DNA of 64,000 nt from Gnetum montanum (Eukaryota; Streptophyta; Gnetopsida; Gnetales; Gnetaceae), in the NCBI GenBank assembly GCA_015680685.1, contig MNCI01003795.1, positions 112,679 through 176,678 of the forward strand. The letters are read 5' to 3'. Position numbers and translations under genes: made by a program. The notes beneath the pieces were generated by a model. That model did not search any database, was not told where the DNA came from, and saw only the letters and a list, made by a program, of their open reading frames with translations. Below, in pieces: positions 21,534-32,547 of this stretch (position 1 is the stretch's first letter; each line of letters begins with the position of its first letter).

Positions 21534-21992
21534 TGGGAAATATCCCAAATTGTATTAAAAAATATTATTTTGGAAGGTACTTTAGGTATCACATATAGTG
21601 TTTTTAAAAAAATATTATTGAAACAAAATTGCAAAAAGAAAACAAAAGGAAAAATAAGAAACAACACACTAGGATTTATGTGGAAAAACCCCAAAGGGAA
21701 AAACCACTTGAAGGTAATGCTGAGATCTTGTTTTAAAGCAAACCAGGGCAAATCAATACCTCAAACACATAATGCCAATCTTCCTTTATAGCTATTCATA
21801 AGGGTTTCTATATCCCTTTAGAGCTTTCCAACTTTACTTTTTTTGTTTATCTGGAACCTTCTAGATGTCCCGTTATAACTTAAAGTTGGCATTACAAAAA
21901 TAACTTTAGAGTATTACAAGGGACATGGCTTTTTTGTCTGCAGAAAAAAAAAAGGGCGCTTCAAAGTACAAAGATTCATCTTTATTTTAACA
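21534..21992 (-). repeat. Ty1/copia LTR (3' LTR of a truncated element)
   Basis: A purine tract, AAAGGGAAAAAAA on the minus strand (about 21993-22005), is followed directly by TGTTAAAATAAAG and ends about 460 bases later in TTTCCCA. Inside are 'atgtggaaaaaccccaaagg' and 'gggaaaaaccac', a block I know from many plant copia LTRs. No partner LTR is found, so the element is truncated on its 5' side. Confidence 0.6.
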
Positions 21993-22300
21993 TTTTTTTC
22001 CCTTTGAAGACAAATCTAGTTAGTCTTTAGGAACAATAAGTCACTGCTTTTCAACTTCATTTAAGCTCATGTTTCTACTAGTCCAGGCCGCTTTTCGTAG
22101 AAAATTTGTTGTTGCATTGTCAAAGTCTTTGGTAGGCTAATCCTTCTTCTATGATATCTTTGATGAAATGATGCTTTATATCTATGTATTTTTTCCTTTC
22201 ATGATAAATTGGTTTTTTGGTAAAAAAGATTGCACTTAGGCGATTTTGAAGTACATGATAGTTCTTTTGTTTAATAATGCCAAAGAGATTAAAAACTGTT
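21993..22300 (-). pseudogene. Ty1/copia RNase H remnant
   Basis: The minus strand reads LSAIFFTKKPIYHERKKYID then IKHHFIKDIIEEG, the end of copia RNase H (family pattern: NQSAI.L.KNP..H.RTKHI...YHFIR). The usual ST..Q.ADIFTK close is only vaguely present (NNKFSTK). It lies immediately upstream, in element sense, of the polypurine tract and LTR at 21534-21992, as expected. Everything 5' of this in the element is absent. Confidence 0.72.
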
Positions 22301-23539
22301 AAGGTATGCAGCTGGAATGAGGTCTGTTCCTGCTTCTAGGATCTGAAATTGGAAACTTCAAATTCTGCAAAAATCCTGACCATGAGTCCACCACAAGTTG
22401 AAGAGTTTCCTTGTGGTGAAATTTGCCATGACCATAAGTTGTGTGGTAGTTTTTGTAAATTGACCATGGGTTGTGGTTAGGTTGTGGTGACTGTTTTGGC
22501 CTTTGTGCTTCTGTGTACTTCAATTTGGGGAGGACCATGACTGGACCCTGGGTCATGGTCTTTCTCTCTCCAAAACCATACTAAAATTTTAACACAAATG
22601 TCCACAATAACAGGTACAAAGTTATAGAAAGGAAAACACCACTAAAAACCTCTATATTAATGCTGAAATTGAAAATTATATCAAAATACAGGTAATTGTG
22701 CTCATGAACACACAAGCCAAGGATCTATGAAAAGATTGAGCCTCCCCAAAGCATACTGAAATCTCACACACTTAACAATGGATGAAAGGTAGGAGGCCTA
22801 ACTTCTCTCACAATCCTCATCTCACTCAATGGATGAGAATCAAAATGTCAAAGAGTTACACAGTGTTCAATGGACTCATACACATGCTCTAGAGCCTTTC
22901 CCTTACTTCCCACTATGCAAAATGGCCAAAAGACCCTTAATTATCCTCTGCTTTTGTTGTATGTAGCTTTTGCTTCGAAGCCCTGTCATTTTCATGAGTT
23001 GAAAGCTTTTTTAAAATTGTTTGCCTGCCTATCATGAGGGATTGCAATTTGCAGTCCACTTATAGTCTTGATTGGCTGCGAATCCCTACAGATCATAGAC
23101 ATCCATAATTTCCTGGGCAACAAAAACCCAAAAAGAAATTGATCTTAGTATGGGCAATTGTGAGTTGTAGTGCCTTGCAATTTTCTGGAAAACAAAATCC
23201 TAAGACAAACTTCTTTATTAGTATGATTAGCTGCAATTGGCAGCCTCCAATAGCAATTTTGATCAGATTGCAACCTTCTGTGAGTTACACTAAGCCACAA
23301 CCTCCTCATAGTTTTAAACCGCAACAAATTGGGAGCTGCACCCTAGTCACAGTTGCTAGTCCAAACAAGAATTTTGACCTTCAAATGAAGCCAAACGCAA
23401 AGGACACCCTAAGACCTCTTAGCAACAAAAATGTAGCAAAACATCAGAGGAATGGGAGGTGTTTCTGCACCTGACCTCTTACTCTTCAAAATGTGAACTT
23501 TGGAACAAATGAGTTAGGGTAGTCTTGACATCCCACTTG
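22301..23539 (-). repeat. Probable 3' LTR and non-coding end of the Ty3/gypsy element
   Basis: About 22420-22560 ('ggttgtggt...ttttggcctttgtg...gaccatgactgg..cctgggtcatgg') is a diverged direct repeat of 27190-27300 on the other side of the pol pseudogene, as LTRs would be. The LTR limits cannot be set. 22560-23540 is otherwise without recognisable features. Confidence 0.4.
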
Positions 23540-24990
23540 GCCAATTGGGTTTCATGGAACCACAGAACGTCTTTAGCATTTTGATCATCTCAATGGATCA
23601 TGTACTCAAACCTATTTGTCCCACGGGTGCTTGAAGCCTCTCTTTTCTTGAAGAGAATTGCCTTCCTCTCCTTTGAAGGCTTGGGAGCAACAATGGCAAC
23701 TTTCAACTTCTGCATGCTGCCTTCCAAGGTCTAATCATCAACTGGCCCATGATAATGAGTCAAATCTGCAACATTAAACACAAAAGTCATACCAATATTA
23801 TTAGTCATTAGAATCTCAAAAGCATTGTCATTGATTTTGACCTTGATTTTGAAAGGCTTCATCTTCTTTGCTTTCAATTTGGAGAAATTAATTCCTCTCA
23901 GCTTCTTCTTGTGCAAATGGATTTACACCAAATTACCAACTTCAAATTTGGGCTTCCTCTTGCCCTCATTTTTATTTTGGGACACCTTTCCAGCCTTCTT
24001 GACCAACGTTTTTCTCACTTGAGCATGTAAGTTTTTTTATGTCTTGCACAAATGTAGCACTCAATTGTGCCTCACCATTAAAATGCTTTGCATCATCCAA
24101 CATTCTAGGACCAAAATCATAGTTTGCTTCAAAAGGCCTCTTTCCAATGCCAGAATGATGCATTATTGTAAGAGAATTCAGCAGGGGAGAACAAATTTTC
24201 CTATATGTTAGGCTGATCATCGCACAAGCACCGCAAGATTTTAAAAAAAGATTTGTTTCCCACTTTAGTTTGCCCATCCACTTAAGGATGATAGGTACTT
24301 GAAAAATTCAGCTTTGTCCCCAAAATCCTCCACAAAGATCTCTAAAAGAGACTTATGAACTTGGAATCCCTATCACTGACAATACATAATGGAATGTCAT
24401 GCAATCTACACCATGTTGGAAAAACAAATCAGTAACATGAAAAGCATCACTTACCTTTCTACAAGGAATAAAATATGCCATTTTGGTAAACCTATCCATC
24501 ACAACAAAGACAGAATCATTCCTATTCCTTTTCTTTAGAATTTCTCCAATGAAATCCATTGGCACACTCTCCCATGGTGATTTAGGAATTGGCAGTGCCC
24601 ATCAACATCATTTTTTCCTTTGAATTTTTGGCATTGAAGACATTTCTTCACAAATTGAGAAACATGTGTGTACATACCTGGCCAAAAATAGCTTCTTCCT
24701 GCAAGCTCAAGGGTCTTATCTCTTACCATATGGCCTGCCAACCCTCCACAATACTTTTCAAAATGATCTTGGCCCTGAAATCATAATTGGGAACACAAAC
24801 CTTTCCATGATTGAAAAGTATACCACTATGAATGTAGTAATCCCTCTCAATCAGCTCTCCCAATCAAAGGCTCGTTTAAATCCTTTCAAACCTGCCCAAA
24901 ATCAGCATCACGCTTGTACAGATGAGCAAAATCATTCATATCTTCAACTTCTTGTTAACTAAAATTCACAACATGCACCCTTGACATTGC
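23540..24990 (-). pseudogene. Ty3/gypsy integrase and C-terminal (chromodomain-like) region
   Basis: Going along the minus strand: an integrase zinc-binding part (AGRSYFWPGMYTHVSQFVKK C..C, 24741-24620); the catalytic core with MDFIGEILKKRNRNDSVFVV MDRFTKMAYFIPC (24565-24420) and CIVSDRDSKFI; a degenerate SSTYHP.VDGQT block (about 24270); then PFKIKVKINDNAFEI and TFVFNVADLTHYHGP (23916-23731); and finally TRGTNRFEYMIH..DDQNAKDVLWFHE, which looks like a decayed chromodomain. Stops and frameshifts are frequent. The order and motifs fit the chromovirus lineage. It inserted in antisense to the host gene, in intron 4. Confidence 0.72.
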
Positions 24991-26430
24991 ATCAACCACT
25001 ACATTGTTGCTTCCACTCATGCTTCAGAATGAAATTAAATTTTTGCAATTGTGCCACCTACTTCATGTATTTGGCACTCAGCTGCTTTTGGGAATTCAAG
25101 AATTGTAGTGCTTTGTGATCAGTAATCAACAAAAATTCTTTGGGCAATAAATGATGTCTCCAATGCTTGATGGCTTGAAGGATTGCGTACAACTCCTTTT
25201 CATAGATGCTGTATTTTCTGGTTTGATTCATTGAGCTTTTTTGAAAAAAATGCTATTGGCCTCTCTTTTTGGGACAAAACTCCTCCAATTGCTAGCCCAC
25301 TAGCTTCCTCTTCCACTTGACAGAGTTTGCAAAAATCTAGAATTGCAAGTTCTAGCTCACTTGCAATGTTTTCTTTCAAATAATCAAAACTTCCTTGTAT
25401 CTCAACATCCCACCTAAAAGCTTGATTCTTCTTGAAGAGAGCAAACATTGGTCATGAAATGCCATTGAGGTTCCTAATCAACCTCTTATGAAATCCAGAA
25501 AATCCAAGCAAAGAACGTACCTCTCCAACATTCTTTGGTGTGGGCCACCCCTTTATTGCCTTCACCTTGCTTGCCTTTATCTTCACTTGATTTTTAGAAA
25601 TCATGTCAAGTATGTGATCTCATTCTTCATGAAGTTACCTTTCTTGGTGTTGATAACTAATTGTGCCTCATCCAATTTCTGGTACACCATCCTCAAATGA
25701 TCAATGTGCTCCAAATTAGAGCTGTATAACAAGATGTCATAAAAAAACTAATGCAACATATGCCAATCAATTCCTTGAGTACATCATGCATCAATCTCAT
25801 GAATGTAGTAGGGGCATTTGTCAACCCAAATGACATTACAAGCCATATAAACAAACCATCCAAAGTCTTGAACACTATCTTTTATTCATCATCAGACATG
25901 ATTCTAATTTGATGATATTCACTCTTCAAATCAAATTTGCTAAAGACCTTTGCATGGGTAAAAGCAGCAAGAATATCATCTATTCTTGGGATTGGAAAAT
26001 GATACTTATTTCTATTCACTATCCTTGAATCAATGCACATCCTCCATTCTTCACCTTCTTTCTTTGGCACTAGTACTGCTGGAACTCCACATGGTGAAAT
26101 GCTTTTCCTTACAAATCCATTTGCAAGTAGCTCATCTACTTGCTTTTGCAATTCTACCCTTTGATTTGGTGCCATCTAGTATGCCCTCTTATTTGGAATT
26201 GTAGCCCTTGGTATGAAATCAGTTTGGTCCTACACATTTGTCATAGGTGGCAAACTGTTTAATTTCTTCTTGAAGGCATTGGGAAGTTGCTTGGCCAAAG
26301 GCTCAACCTTTGTTGGAAGATCACATTGCTCAACCAAGCTTGATGCTATTGTGGACACCACCAAAAATAAAATGACTTGCTTCTTTATACTCCTTGATGT
26401 ACTCCTTCTTACCAAGAAGTATCAGTGATG
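24991..26430 (-). pseudogene. Ty3/gypsy reverse transcriptase and RNase H
   Basis: The reverse transcriptase begins at MAPNQRVELQKQVDELLANG (26175) and includes CGVPAVLVPKKEGEEWRMCI, YHFPIPRIDDILAAF and [34 protein letters not shown] follows at about 25860. The active-site strand reads FFYDILLYS, so the first Asp of the usual F.DD is lost. RNase H follows as SGLAIGGVLSQ..RPIAFFSKKLNESNQ (about 25310-25210). The segment 26415-26230 is the spacer from protease to RT. The (Y.FPIPR.DD.L) pattern points to chromovirus-type gypsy. Inactive: many stops. Confidence 0.85.
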
Positions 26431-26560
26431 CATGTCTTGAGCATTGATTCTGCACTTTTGTAGATATCATTAGGATTAATTCATGAATTCCATCATTTTG
26501 AGCAACTGAACATACATTCTTGGCACCATCAAATTTAGCACAATTGTCAAAATTCTAAGT

Positions 26561-27170
26561 TCATCCCAATAACACATTAGCATAATCAGTTGACAAGACA
26601 TCACAAGTAACATGGTCAACATAGCTCGAAACTTTGAATTTCAAAACACATTGTTTGCTCACATCTTGAGAGAAATATCTAGACAACAAATGCACTTTGT
26701 ATCGCCTAGGATAAGGATAAGTTAGTACTCCCAATCTAGCAACTGCCCTATAAGAAATGGCATTCTCTTGAGCATCCCAATCAGTCAAAATATGAATCCA
26801 TTCTTCGTTCTTGAGACATCTAGCCCCAATTTTAAGTAACAATTTCCTAGTTGGCATTATTCCTCGCATTGACATTTCCAATGAATGAATTCATTTCAGT
26901 GATATCTTCAATCGTAGGAGCATTAGGATTACCTCTTTCAGTAGCTTGAGTAGATGAGCCATGATTTTCCATGGTTTAGACTTCGTTCCCTTTGATGTCC
27001 TTCTCAAATAGGCACTCCCACTGCTTGTGCACAATTTCACCACACTTGACACATTGGAGATTAGAAGAATTACCTTCCTTGAAACCCTTGCCTTTTTTGC
27101 TTGAGTCCTTGTTGGCCGTGTTTTGTCTTCTTTGTCCTCCTTATCATGCTTCTTCTCCTTGTGGTTTATG
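26561..27170 (-). pseudogene. Ty3/gypsy gag zinc knuckle and protease remnant
   Basis: Near the 5' edge of the element a perfect CCHC knuckle CVKCGEIVHKQWEC (27012-27053) marks the end of Gag. Further on, ISYRAVARLGVLTYPYPRRY and CDVLSTDYANVLLG (26750-26561) are the second half of a retropepsin domain. The catalytic D-S/T-G is not visible; the place reads ILTDWDAQENAIS. The rest of Gag is missing, because the repeat at 27171 begins right after the knuckle region. Confidence 0.65.
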
Positions 27171-27430
27171 TAAACTATGAGTTGCCCACAAGTTGTGTTC
27201 AGGTTGTGGTGAACATTTTGGCCTCTGTGGTACTTCTTTGTACTTTAAATTTGTCTCATTAGTGGACCATGAGTCATGGGGGTGATAAAAAAAGAGACTA
27301 TGAGTCATGTTGACCTACTACAAGTTGTGGTTGCTCAGCATGGGTTGTGGTGTGGTCATTGTTGCCTTGAAATGTTTTTGTATCTACCACGACTCGTGGT
27401 GAACTTGTAGTGAAGTCATGATCCTGCAGG
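27171..27430 (-). repeat. Repeat flanking the gypsy element (candidate 5' LTR part)
   Basis: It shares 'aggttgtggtgaacattttggcctctgtgg...gtggaccatgagtcatgg' with 22480-22560 at an estimated 70 percent identity. Its position right beside the Gag remnant suggests the 5' LTR and gag were joined by a deletion. No PBS is recognisable. Confidence 0.4.
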
Positions 27431-27879
27431 AAATAGAGAACACAAGAACGGAAGTTTGAAAATATATGAGCAAACATGAGGTTCAACACTTGGAAATAAA
27501 GGCTAGAAACATTTTCTACAGCCTATACGCATGATGAGGCAAGCTTAAATTAGAAGATAAACATCAATTGAGCTTTCAATTCAATATATGTGGGTAAAAT
27601 GCACAAAAATAACATAAACATGCATGAACTCTTGAATCCACACTTAAATAACTTCAGCTGCTTTTACAAACATAACACAAACATGAGGAAAGACTCTCAC
27701 AAGCTAGAGAAGTTTGGAACAAGCACATGCAAAGAGATTTATGTGCTTTTACATCAAATTAACATGAAAGGGGCTGAAGCCCATGAGCATGAACATGAAA
27801 CAAGAGAGAGATTAACTTGAATATGCAAATGGGAAGTGAATCCTTTGAATTAGAACATTTTGTAACTAGCATGTACCAC
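27431..27879. other. No feature seen
   Basis: AT-rich intron sequence between the gypsy remnant and LINE-A. Short open frames here show no known motif. Confidence 0.4.
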
Positions 27880-28194
27880 ATGAGGGAGAAAAAGATGGGT
27901 GGGAATGCAGGGAACGCATGAGCAGGCACGGGGAGCACAAATGGAAGTAGAGTGGAGCGGCCTAAGGCCGGTGGGGGCATCCTTGAGGATGGCAAGGCTG
28001 GCCAGAAGATGAGTTGTGGAGGGAGTGGTGAGTTGGGGATTGTTGGGCCTAAGGTAGGGGGTAGCTTTTTTGGGAATGCTCAGGGATAGAGTGGGCTTGG
28101 TGGTTTGATGGGTGTGGAAGTGTTGTCGCCTGGTGGCATTGGTTGGCACTTTGAGGAGGGAGGAATAGAAGATTGCTTGTAAGAGGGAGGGACT

Positions 28195-29190
28195 ATGTGG
28201 TTGCAGATTGGCTACCCGCTTGATGGGGGTTTGCGTACTTTGGAACTCAGCCTTATTGGCAAGTTCGTTTTTGATGGTGCGCACCCCAACTGGATCTTAT
28301 ACGATGGTGGGCTAGCACGAGTTGGGTTTTGGAGAATGTGCAGGTTTGTAGTCTGGCAGATGATAGGCTTTTGTTTGTTTTTCAGTAGGAAGAAGACAAA
28401 GAGAGGGTTCTTTTTTTATGGGGCCTGTGGTTTGGCCTTTGCACCCTAGTGATCGAGGGCCCACTGGGATGTTGACCTTTTTGCTCGGCCCCTTGTCTGG
28501 ATTAGGGTTTTGGACCTCCCCTTGGAGTTTTGGACGTTGGATTTCCTGAAAACATTGGCTGGGTTTTTTGTGGAATTTGTCAAGTTCATCAAGTACACTG
28601 TTTTGATGGACCGGATGGGCTATGCCTATTTTTGTGTTTAGAGGTCATTGGGATCCAAGGATTGGTGTAATGAGGTAGTTCTAGCTATGCCTTTGGGAGA
28701 TGAAAAAATAAGGGTTGAATATGAGAATTTGCTGATGGCTAAGTCAATGACTAGTGAGACTTCGTTTGTTGGATGTGGGGTTTGTGGAAACAGTCACTTG
28801 ACTGTGGATTGCAAGGTTTGCCTAAAGGTTCTATCTCACAAGACCCAAGCTGAGAGGACTTTGGTTGGGAGAAGGGGCCAAGCAGTGAAGCAAGGGGCTC
28901 GATCTGTGGCATCGAAGGGTCCGGTGCCATGGGCTAAGGCCCTAGAGCATGTTTTGGGTGCTGGAGTTGAGGGATTCGGGCATATCCCTGATTCTGAGAG
29001 ATTAGGGAGGCCATCTTCGATTTTGGGGCCTAGTGTGTGGCGGTTGATGTCTCTAGTTGGAGGGGTGCAGGAGGATGCTCCTACCCCACCTTTGAAGGTT
29101 GTGGGAGCGAGATTGCCACTTCTAGGCGACTGGGTTGAGGTCGTTCAGGGTTCCCCTTTTCCTAAAATGACCGAGATCTTGGAAGTGTAG
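28195..29190 (+). pseudogene. LINE-A ORF1 (DUF4283 plus zinc knuckle)
   Basis: The first part, LRTLELSLIGKFVFDGAHPNW, corresponds to the start of the DUF4283 nucleic-acid-binding region and aligns with LINE-B (LKTIELSLIGKFVSTGASPN). After frame changes (VKFIKYTVLMDRMGYAYFCV) the frame 28648-29190 gives GSKDWCNEVVLAMPLGDEKI RVEYENL and the knuckle CGVCGNSHLTVDC (about 28777-28815), then a basic, Pro/Gly-rich tail of 110 residues. ORF1 proteins coat LINE RNA. Frameshifts and stops in the first half make it a pseudogene. Confidence 0.75.
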
Positions 29191-29348
29191 TGGGCAAGGA
29201 GTGGGGGTTTCCATGTCTCACTGGAAGCTGGTTGGATTGGACAACTATTGTTGCTAGTGGCTCATAGTAAGATTACATAGGTTGAGATTGACTTGGGATT
29301 AGAGTTGACCTTGGAGGAGGTGTATAAGAAATGCTCGGTTGGTAAGCC

Positions 29349-32300
29349 ATGAAGATTCTCTTGGAATTGCAAGCGGTAGGGTACCCCCTATAAATGAAAT
29401 ACCTTGCTAGATATTGTGTGTCGGGAGGAGTGTGATATTGTTTGCTTGTAGGAGACAAAATTGTAGGTTTTGGAGGCCAATTTGCTGCGGTGGGTAGGGT
29501 GGTAGACATAGATAGTTCCTAGTCTTGGAAAAGCAGGCGGGCTAGCTATTTTGGCTAAGAGGCCATTTAGGCTGATTGACTCTTTGCGATGGAGTATTAC
29601 TGTGTAGCTTGAGGGGATCGACATTTGGCTTACAAATTTCTATGGGGCCCAGAGATGGGAAGAACGGTTGCAAGAGTTGAGGAGGTTGGTTGCGCTGGTC
29701 GACTACAGGCATTCGCTTGTGATTGGTGATTTCAATCAATGGCTGTACCCTTGGGGAAAAAATAGGCAATAATATGACAAAACCTTCGGGTAGTAGACAG
29801 TCCTTGAAATTCTTACAGGAGCATGATTTAGTTGGCATGGAGATCACCGGATGCAAGTATACTTGGAGCAATTGCCATAGGGGAAAAGATTAGCTGTTGT
29901 CTTGGATCAATCATGTTTAGGTTAGGACATGCATTGTGTTGGAATCCAAGGTATAGGTGGTGGGGAAGGAGAGACTGGCGTTAGATCATTGGTCACTCTA
30001 TTGTTAGGTGGTAGACCTGATCAGCCACAGGTTTTGCCGTTTTGGTTTGAATGCTCTTGGTTGGTAACGCAAAGTTTTTCTTTGTTGGTGCAAAAGCGAA
30101 AAGGGTTGCAAAGGAGGTGAGATTCAATCTCAATGGGAAGGTGACTATGGATCCTCATGAAGTAGCCTAGGCTGTTTAGCAGTACTAGGCTAGTATTTGG
30201 GCATATGGGAGAATTGAGCTTGTTTTAGTGTCGGTGCAGCCAGTGTTGGGAGATGCAGAGAATAAAGTGCTATTGGAGCCTTTTTTGGGGCAAGAGTTGG
30301 AGGAGGCATTAGCGTCTATGAGATTAGATTGAGCCCCGATACTGGATGGTTGGCTGATGGAATTCTTTAGGAAATTCGCTGATGTGTTGGGGCCAAATCT
30401 CTTAGATGCTTTCAATTGAATTCTTCAACAATAGCAGGTTTGACATGAAATCAACTATTCTAGACTTGTTCTTATTCCCAAGGTGGTTGGGCCTTTTAAC
30501 CCATAACAGTTTTGTCCTATCGGGGTGTGTAATACCTTGATTCAAATATTTACAAAAATGTTGGTGTGGCAACTTACTCCTTTGATGGCAAGGCTGATTG
30601 GGAATAATCAGATGGGTTTCGTTAAGGGGAGGTACATTCAGGACTAGGTGATTCTTCTTCAAGAGGTGATGCATTCGGTTTAGTGGGCAGGGTAACTAGG
30701 TATGTGCGTCAAATTGGACATTAAAAAAGCATATGACATGGTTAGCTAGGATGCCTTAGCTAATATCATGGAGCGGAAGGGCTTTGATCCAAGGTTCATT
30801 GCGTTGTGTATCCAAATCTAGGTTACGGGGGCATATTCTTTCGATATTGGGGGTCGGCTGTGGGGGTTTTCCTCCCTTACTGATCCTCTTTCCCCTTACT
30901 TGTTTATTCTTGCCATGGATACATTGCAGGGATATTGCAAAGCTGAAGGGGTGAAGGGACTTAATGTGGCTGGAATCGATTGCTTGATGGAGCACTACGC
31001 GGATGATACGATGACTTTTTTGTGGGCGTTGATTCTGCAAGCGCAGGCCATCAATTGGGCATTGGATTGGATGGCCTGGGAGATTGGGTTGGAGGTAAAT
31101 TGGGATAAATGCATGGTGCATTTGTCTCATGTGTCTTGTCTCATTAGAGGGCAGATTCTACAATGTTTGGGGATGGTAACATGGACTAGTCAGGAGGTGT
31201 ACCTGTGGCTTCCTATGTTTGCTTGGAATTGTAAAGAGACATGGAGGTCTCTTATTCAACAATTGTAGGAAAAGGTAGAACATTGGATGGTACAGTTTTT
31301 AACTCAGAAAGGATGAATGTTATTGGTGAATTTTGTGCTGTTGGCCATGGCTAGATTCACGGTGATAGTTGCTGCACCTGCCATTGGGGTGGTGGAAAAA
31401 GTGGATTGGATTATCAGAGGTTTCATATGGTTTGGAGGAAAAGGGGCGTCAAAACTACATCTGGTGAGGTGGGAAACCATTGCGTGACCTCACACAACTG
31501 AATTTTCATGATGCTATCATGTGAGCAAAGTACACTCAATGACATGCGGATCAGTGGCGTTCAATCATCTGGCAGATTGTTTGTGCACATGTTACCACCA
31601 TGACCACCGGTGGTATGATGGGGAAATCACCCTAGGAACTCATAAAATGGAAATTTCTGATGGTGTGGGGGTGGCACACATTATGGAAAGGCCGTTTACA
31701 TGAAAAAATTAAAGTTTTTCTTTGGCTCCTTAATCATGACTCGTTGCTTGTTTGGGCAATGCTACGGGCCCAAGGCCTTAATATATCGGACACTTGTCTG
31801 TTATGTACAAGGGCTTCGAGTACTATTTGGCACTTTGTGTATTAGTGTTCTTTTATGCATGAAGTGTGGCGGCAGCTGGTGCTATCCCCCACTCACCACA
31901 AGCACACTTTGAGCGGGGATTCTGCGGGGGTGGTTGTGCTTTGGGCTGTTTGGAAGGTGCAGAACATGTGGGTGTTTAGGGCTGTTTGGTTGCCTACTCC
32001 GCGGCAGCTGGTGGTGCAAGGGCATATATTGTGGCGAGAGGTTATGGTGGCGATGGGTCAAATGCCAACATTTGAACCTGATTGCAAGGGATTTCAGCAA
32101 AATGCTAAGTTGTGGAATATGATACAGGTGGCGGGGTGGGTGGATGTGCTTTGGATGTTGAAGGGGAACACAGATTTGGCGGATGATGTCTTTTTTCCCA
32201 ATTGGAATGGAACCATGATGATGTTTAGCGGGGCCCACATTTTGTTGGTAGAGGAGGCGTTGGCGGTTTGTTTGGGAGTTTTGGCTTCGGGTGAGATTAT

Positions 32301-32540
32301 CCTTCCTCATGGTTGGGGTTTCCAAGATGCTTAGGTTTTCTTCAGTGGGGTTATTCCCAAGACTGCTAGTGGTTAGATTCCTAAGTTGGTGCTGCAGCGG
32401 ATCTAGTAGGAGGCGATGGAAGTGGTGGACCATTATTTTGTCCAATTTGACAATGTTTCAAAACTACCATGGGTCCAATTCACTTTTTTGAAGTGTCTGA
32501 AATTTGGTTGGTGAGTTAACCTTCCTAGGTTTTTTCTGGC
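29349..32540 (+). pseudogene. LINE-A ORF2 (endonuclease, reverse transcriptase, zf-RVT, extra C-terminal domain)
   Basis: It starts at ATG AAG ATT CTC (MKIL.WNC) as in LINE-B and -C. The endonuclease shows CREECDIVCL.ETKL, NFYGAQRWEE and LVIGDFNQWL (29430-29745). The reverse transcriptase shows FCPIGVCNTL, MGFVKGRYIQD, KLDIKKAYDM and DPLSPYLFILAMD, with an intact YADD at 30996-31007. The zf-RVT region is KIKVFLWLLNHDSLL then CLLCTRASSTIWHF (31700-31850). A further frame, 31855-32334 continuing in pieces to 32520, encodes the unusual segment described separately. In-frame TAG codons are frequent, so it is inactive despite the intact catalytic motif. Confidence 0.82.
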
Positions 32541-32547
32541 GGCGTTA

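Larger units (their letters stand above)
27880..32547 (+). mobile_element. L1-type LINE-A (+), 3'-truncated
   Basis: This is a nearly complete plant L1-type element in sense orientation within SHH intron 4, with ORF1 (DUF4283 and CCHC) and ORF2 (endonuclease, RT, zf-RVT and extra C-terminal segment). The 5' edge is estimated from where ORF1-like composition begins. The 3' side stops at the inverted repeat starting at 32548, so no poly(A) tail is present. It is GC-richer and purine-rich compared with its flanks. Confidence 0.75.

Noticed and set aside
28648-29190. 180-codon + frame as a host gene
   Set aside because: It contains the LINE ORF1 CCHC knuckle and follows DUF4283-like sequence, so it belongs to LINE-A.
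31882-32445. 187-codon minus-strand frame rich in His/Pro
   Set aside because: It lies opposite the LINE-A C-terminal frame, whose homology to LINE-C shows the + strand is the coding one.
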